A DNA stretch of 6,159 bases, taken from Verrucomicrobiota bacterium (GTDB lineage Bacteria > Chlamydiota > Chlamydiia > Chlamydiales > Rhabdochlamydiaceae). The position numbers were made by a program, and so were the translations under genes. Below the pieces are notes generated by a model. The model saw nothing but the letters and a program-made list of their open reading frames with translations. It was not told the origin of the DNA and did not search any database. Positions 6,036 to 6,159 of the stretch are shown in pieces. Within the stretch, counting starts at the first letter, position 1; each line of letters opens with the position of its first letter. The DNA is taken from contig CAJCIW010000104.1 in the NCBI GenBank assembly GCA_903970455.1, positions 1 through 6,159 on the forward strand. The letters run 5' to 3'.

Positions 6036-6159
6036 AAACGGTCCATAAAGAAATAGAGGTTCGTATAAACTTTTAACACAAAAGGAATACGATCCATGAA
6101 AAAGAGATTTTCAGAAGAACAAATAATTCTCATTCTTAAAGAAGCAGATACAGGGGCAA
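6020..6159 (+). mobile_element. Left end of an IS3-family insertion sequence (truncated by window edge)
   Basis: The region from 6020 to the window end carries an IS3-type OrfA start (6096) preceded by about 76 bp that would hold the left terminal repeat and promoter. The likely tip is TGACCTTGCCCCGTA at 6020-6034, beginning TGA as many IS3-family ends do. A TATAAA (6064-6069) is a possible -10 for the transposase, with no clear -35. The exact boundary is inferred; the right end and target duplication lie outside the window. Confidence 0.65.
6096..6159 (+). CDS. IS3-family transposase OrfA (helix-turn-helix, transposase_8 type), N-terminal fragment
   Basis: The visible 21 codons read MKKRFSEEQIILILKEADTG followed by Ala, matching the very conserved beginning of IS3-family OrfA proteins (K-R-F-S/T-E-E-Q-I-I-x-I-L-K-E-A-E/D-x-G), which bind the IS ends through a helix-turn-helix. 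AAAGGA (6081-6086) sits 9 nt before the ATG and is a good ribosome site. The gene continues beyond the window; OrfB with the DDE integrase domain would be expected next, made through a programmed frameshift. Too short to assign a subgroup with certainty; the IS407/IS2-like side of the family seems most likely. Confidence 0.82.
   Translation, partial: MKKRFSEEQIILILKEADTGA

Noticed and set aside
6030..6041. CCGT-AAAA-ACGG mini-hairpin at the effector's stop, considered as a terminator
   Set aside because: Only four pairs and no following T-run; more simply part of the IS terminal sequence.
1..6159. CRISPR array, tRNA, rRNA or riboswitch
   Set aside because: No regularly spaced short repeats, cloverleaf-like segments, rRNA stretches or long structured leaders were seen; nearly all sequence is protein-coding.

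Overview
The window looks like a piece of a chlamydia-like (Chlamydiota, environmental/Parachlamydiales-type) chromosome. The main pointers are a eukaryote-like F-box plus WD40-repeat protein, a combination expanded in amoeba-associated chlamydiae, and a nusB-murB pair, which from memory also occurs as neighbours in Chlamydia. The moderate GC content of the housekeeping block would fit a Waddlia- or Estrella-like lineage better than the AT-rich Protochlamydia. This placement is inference; there is no rRNA or other definitive marker.

Left part (1-3169, minus strand): five genes read leftward in the order dps, nusB, murB, a PHP-domain phosphoesterase, folC. The last four are packed with stop/start overlaps (32 bp nusB/murB, 17 bp murB/PHP, 4 bp ATGA PHP/folC), so they very probably form one translationally coupled operon. 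Its products act in transcription antitermination (NusB), peptidoglycan precursor synthesis (MurB), nucleotide/RNA end processing (PHP) and folate polyglutamylation (FolC, cut by the window edge). dps lies 84 bp upstream of nusB with no convincing terminator between them, so it may share transcription; it has by far the best Shine-Dalgarno of the window.

Middle (3293-3886, plus strand): a DEDD-type 3'-5' exonuclease-like protein, divergent from dps. Motifs I and II are intact, but the third-motif aspartate is replaced by glycine.

Right part (3887-6159, plus strand): a more AT-rich accessory region. A gene of 666 codons encodes an N-terminal F-box, six WD40 repeats and a roughly 290-residue C-terminal region of unknown function. 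It is a likely secreted effector that would plug into host SCF ubiquitin ligases. The WD40 part shows recent repeat evolution: near-identical DNA repeats 240 bp apart and a 39-bp tandem duplication in a loop. The gene runs directly into what looks like the left end of an IS3-family insertion sequence, whose OrfA start is at the window edge. The effector's last few codons and its stop lie in the apparent IS terminal repeat, so its C-terminus may have been trimmed by the insertion.
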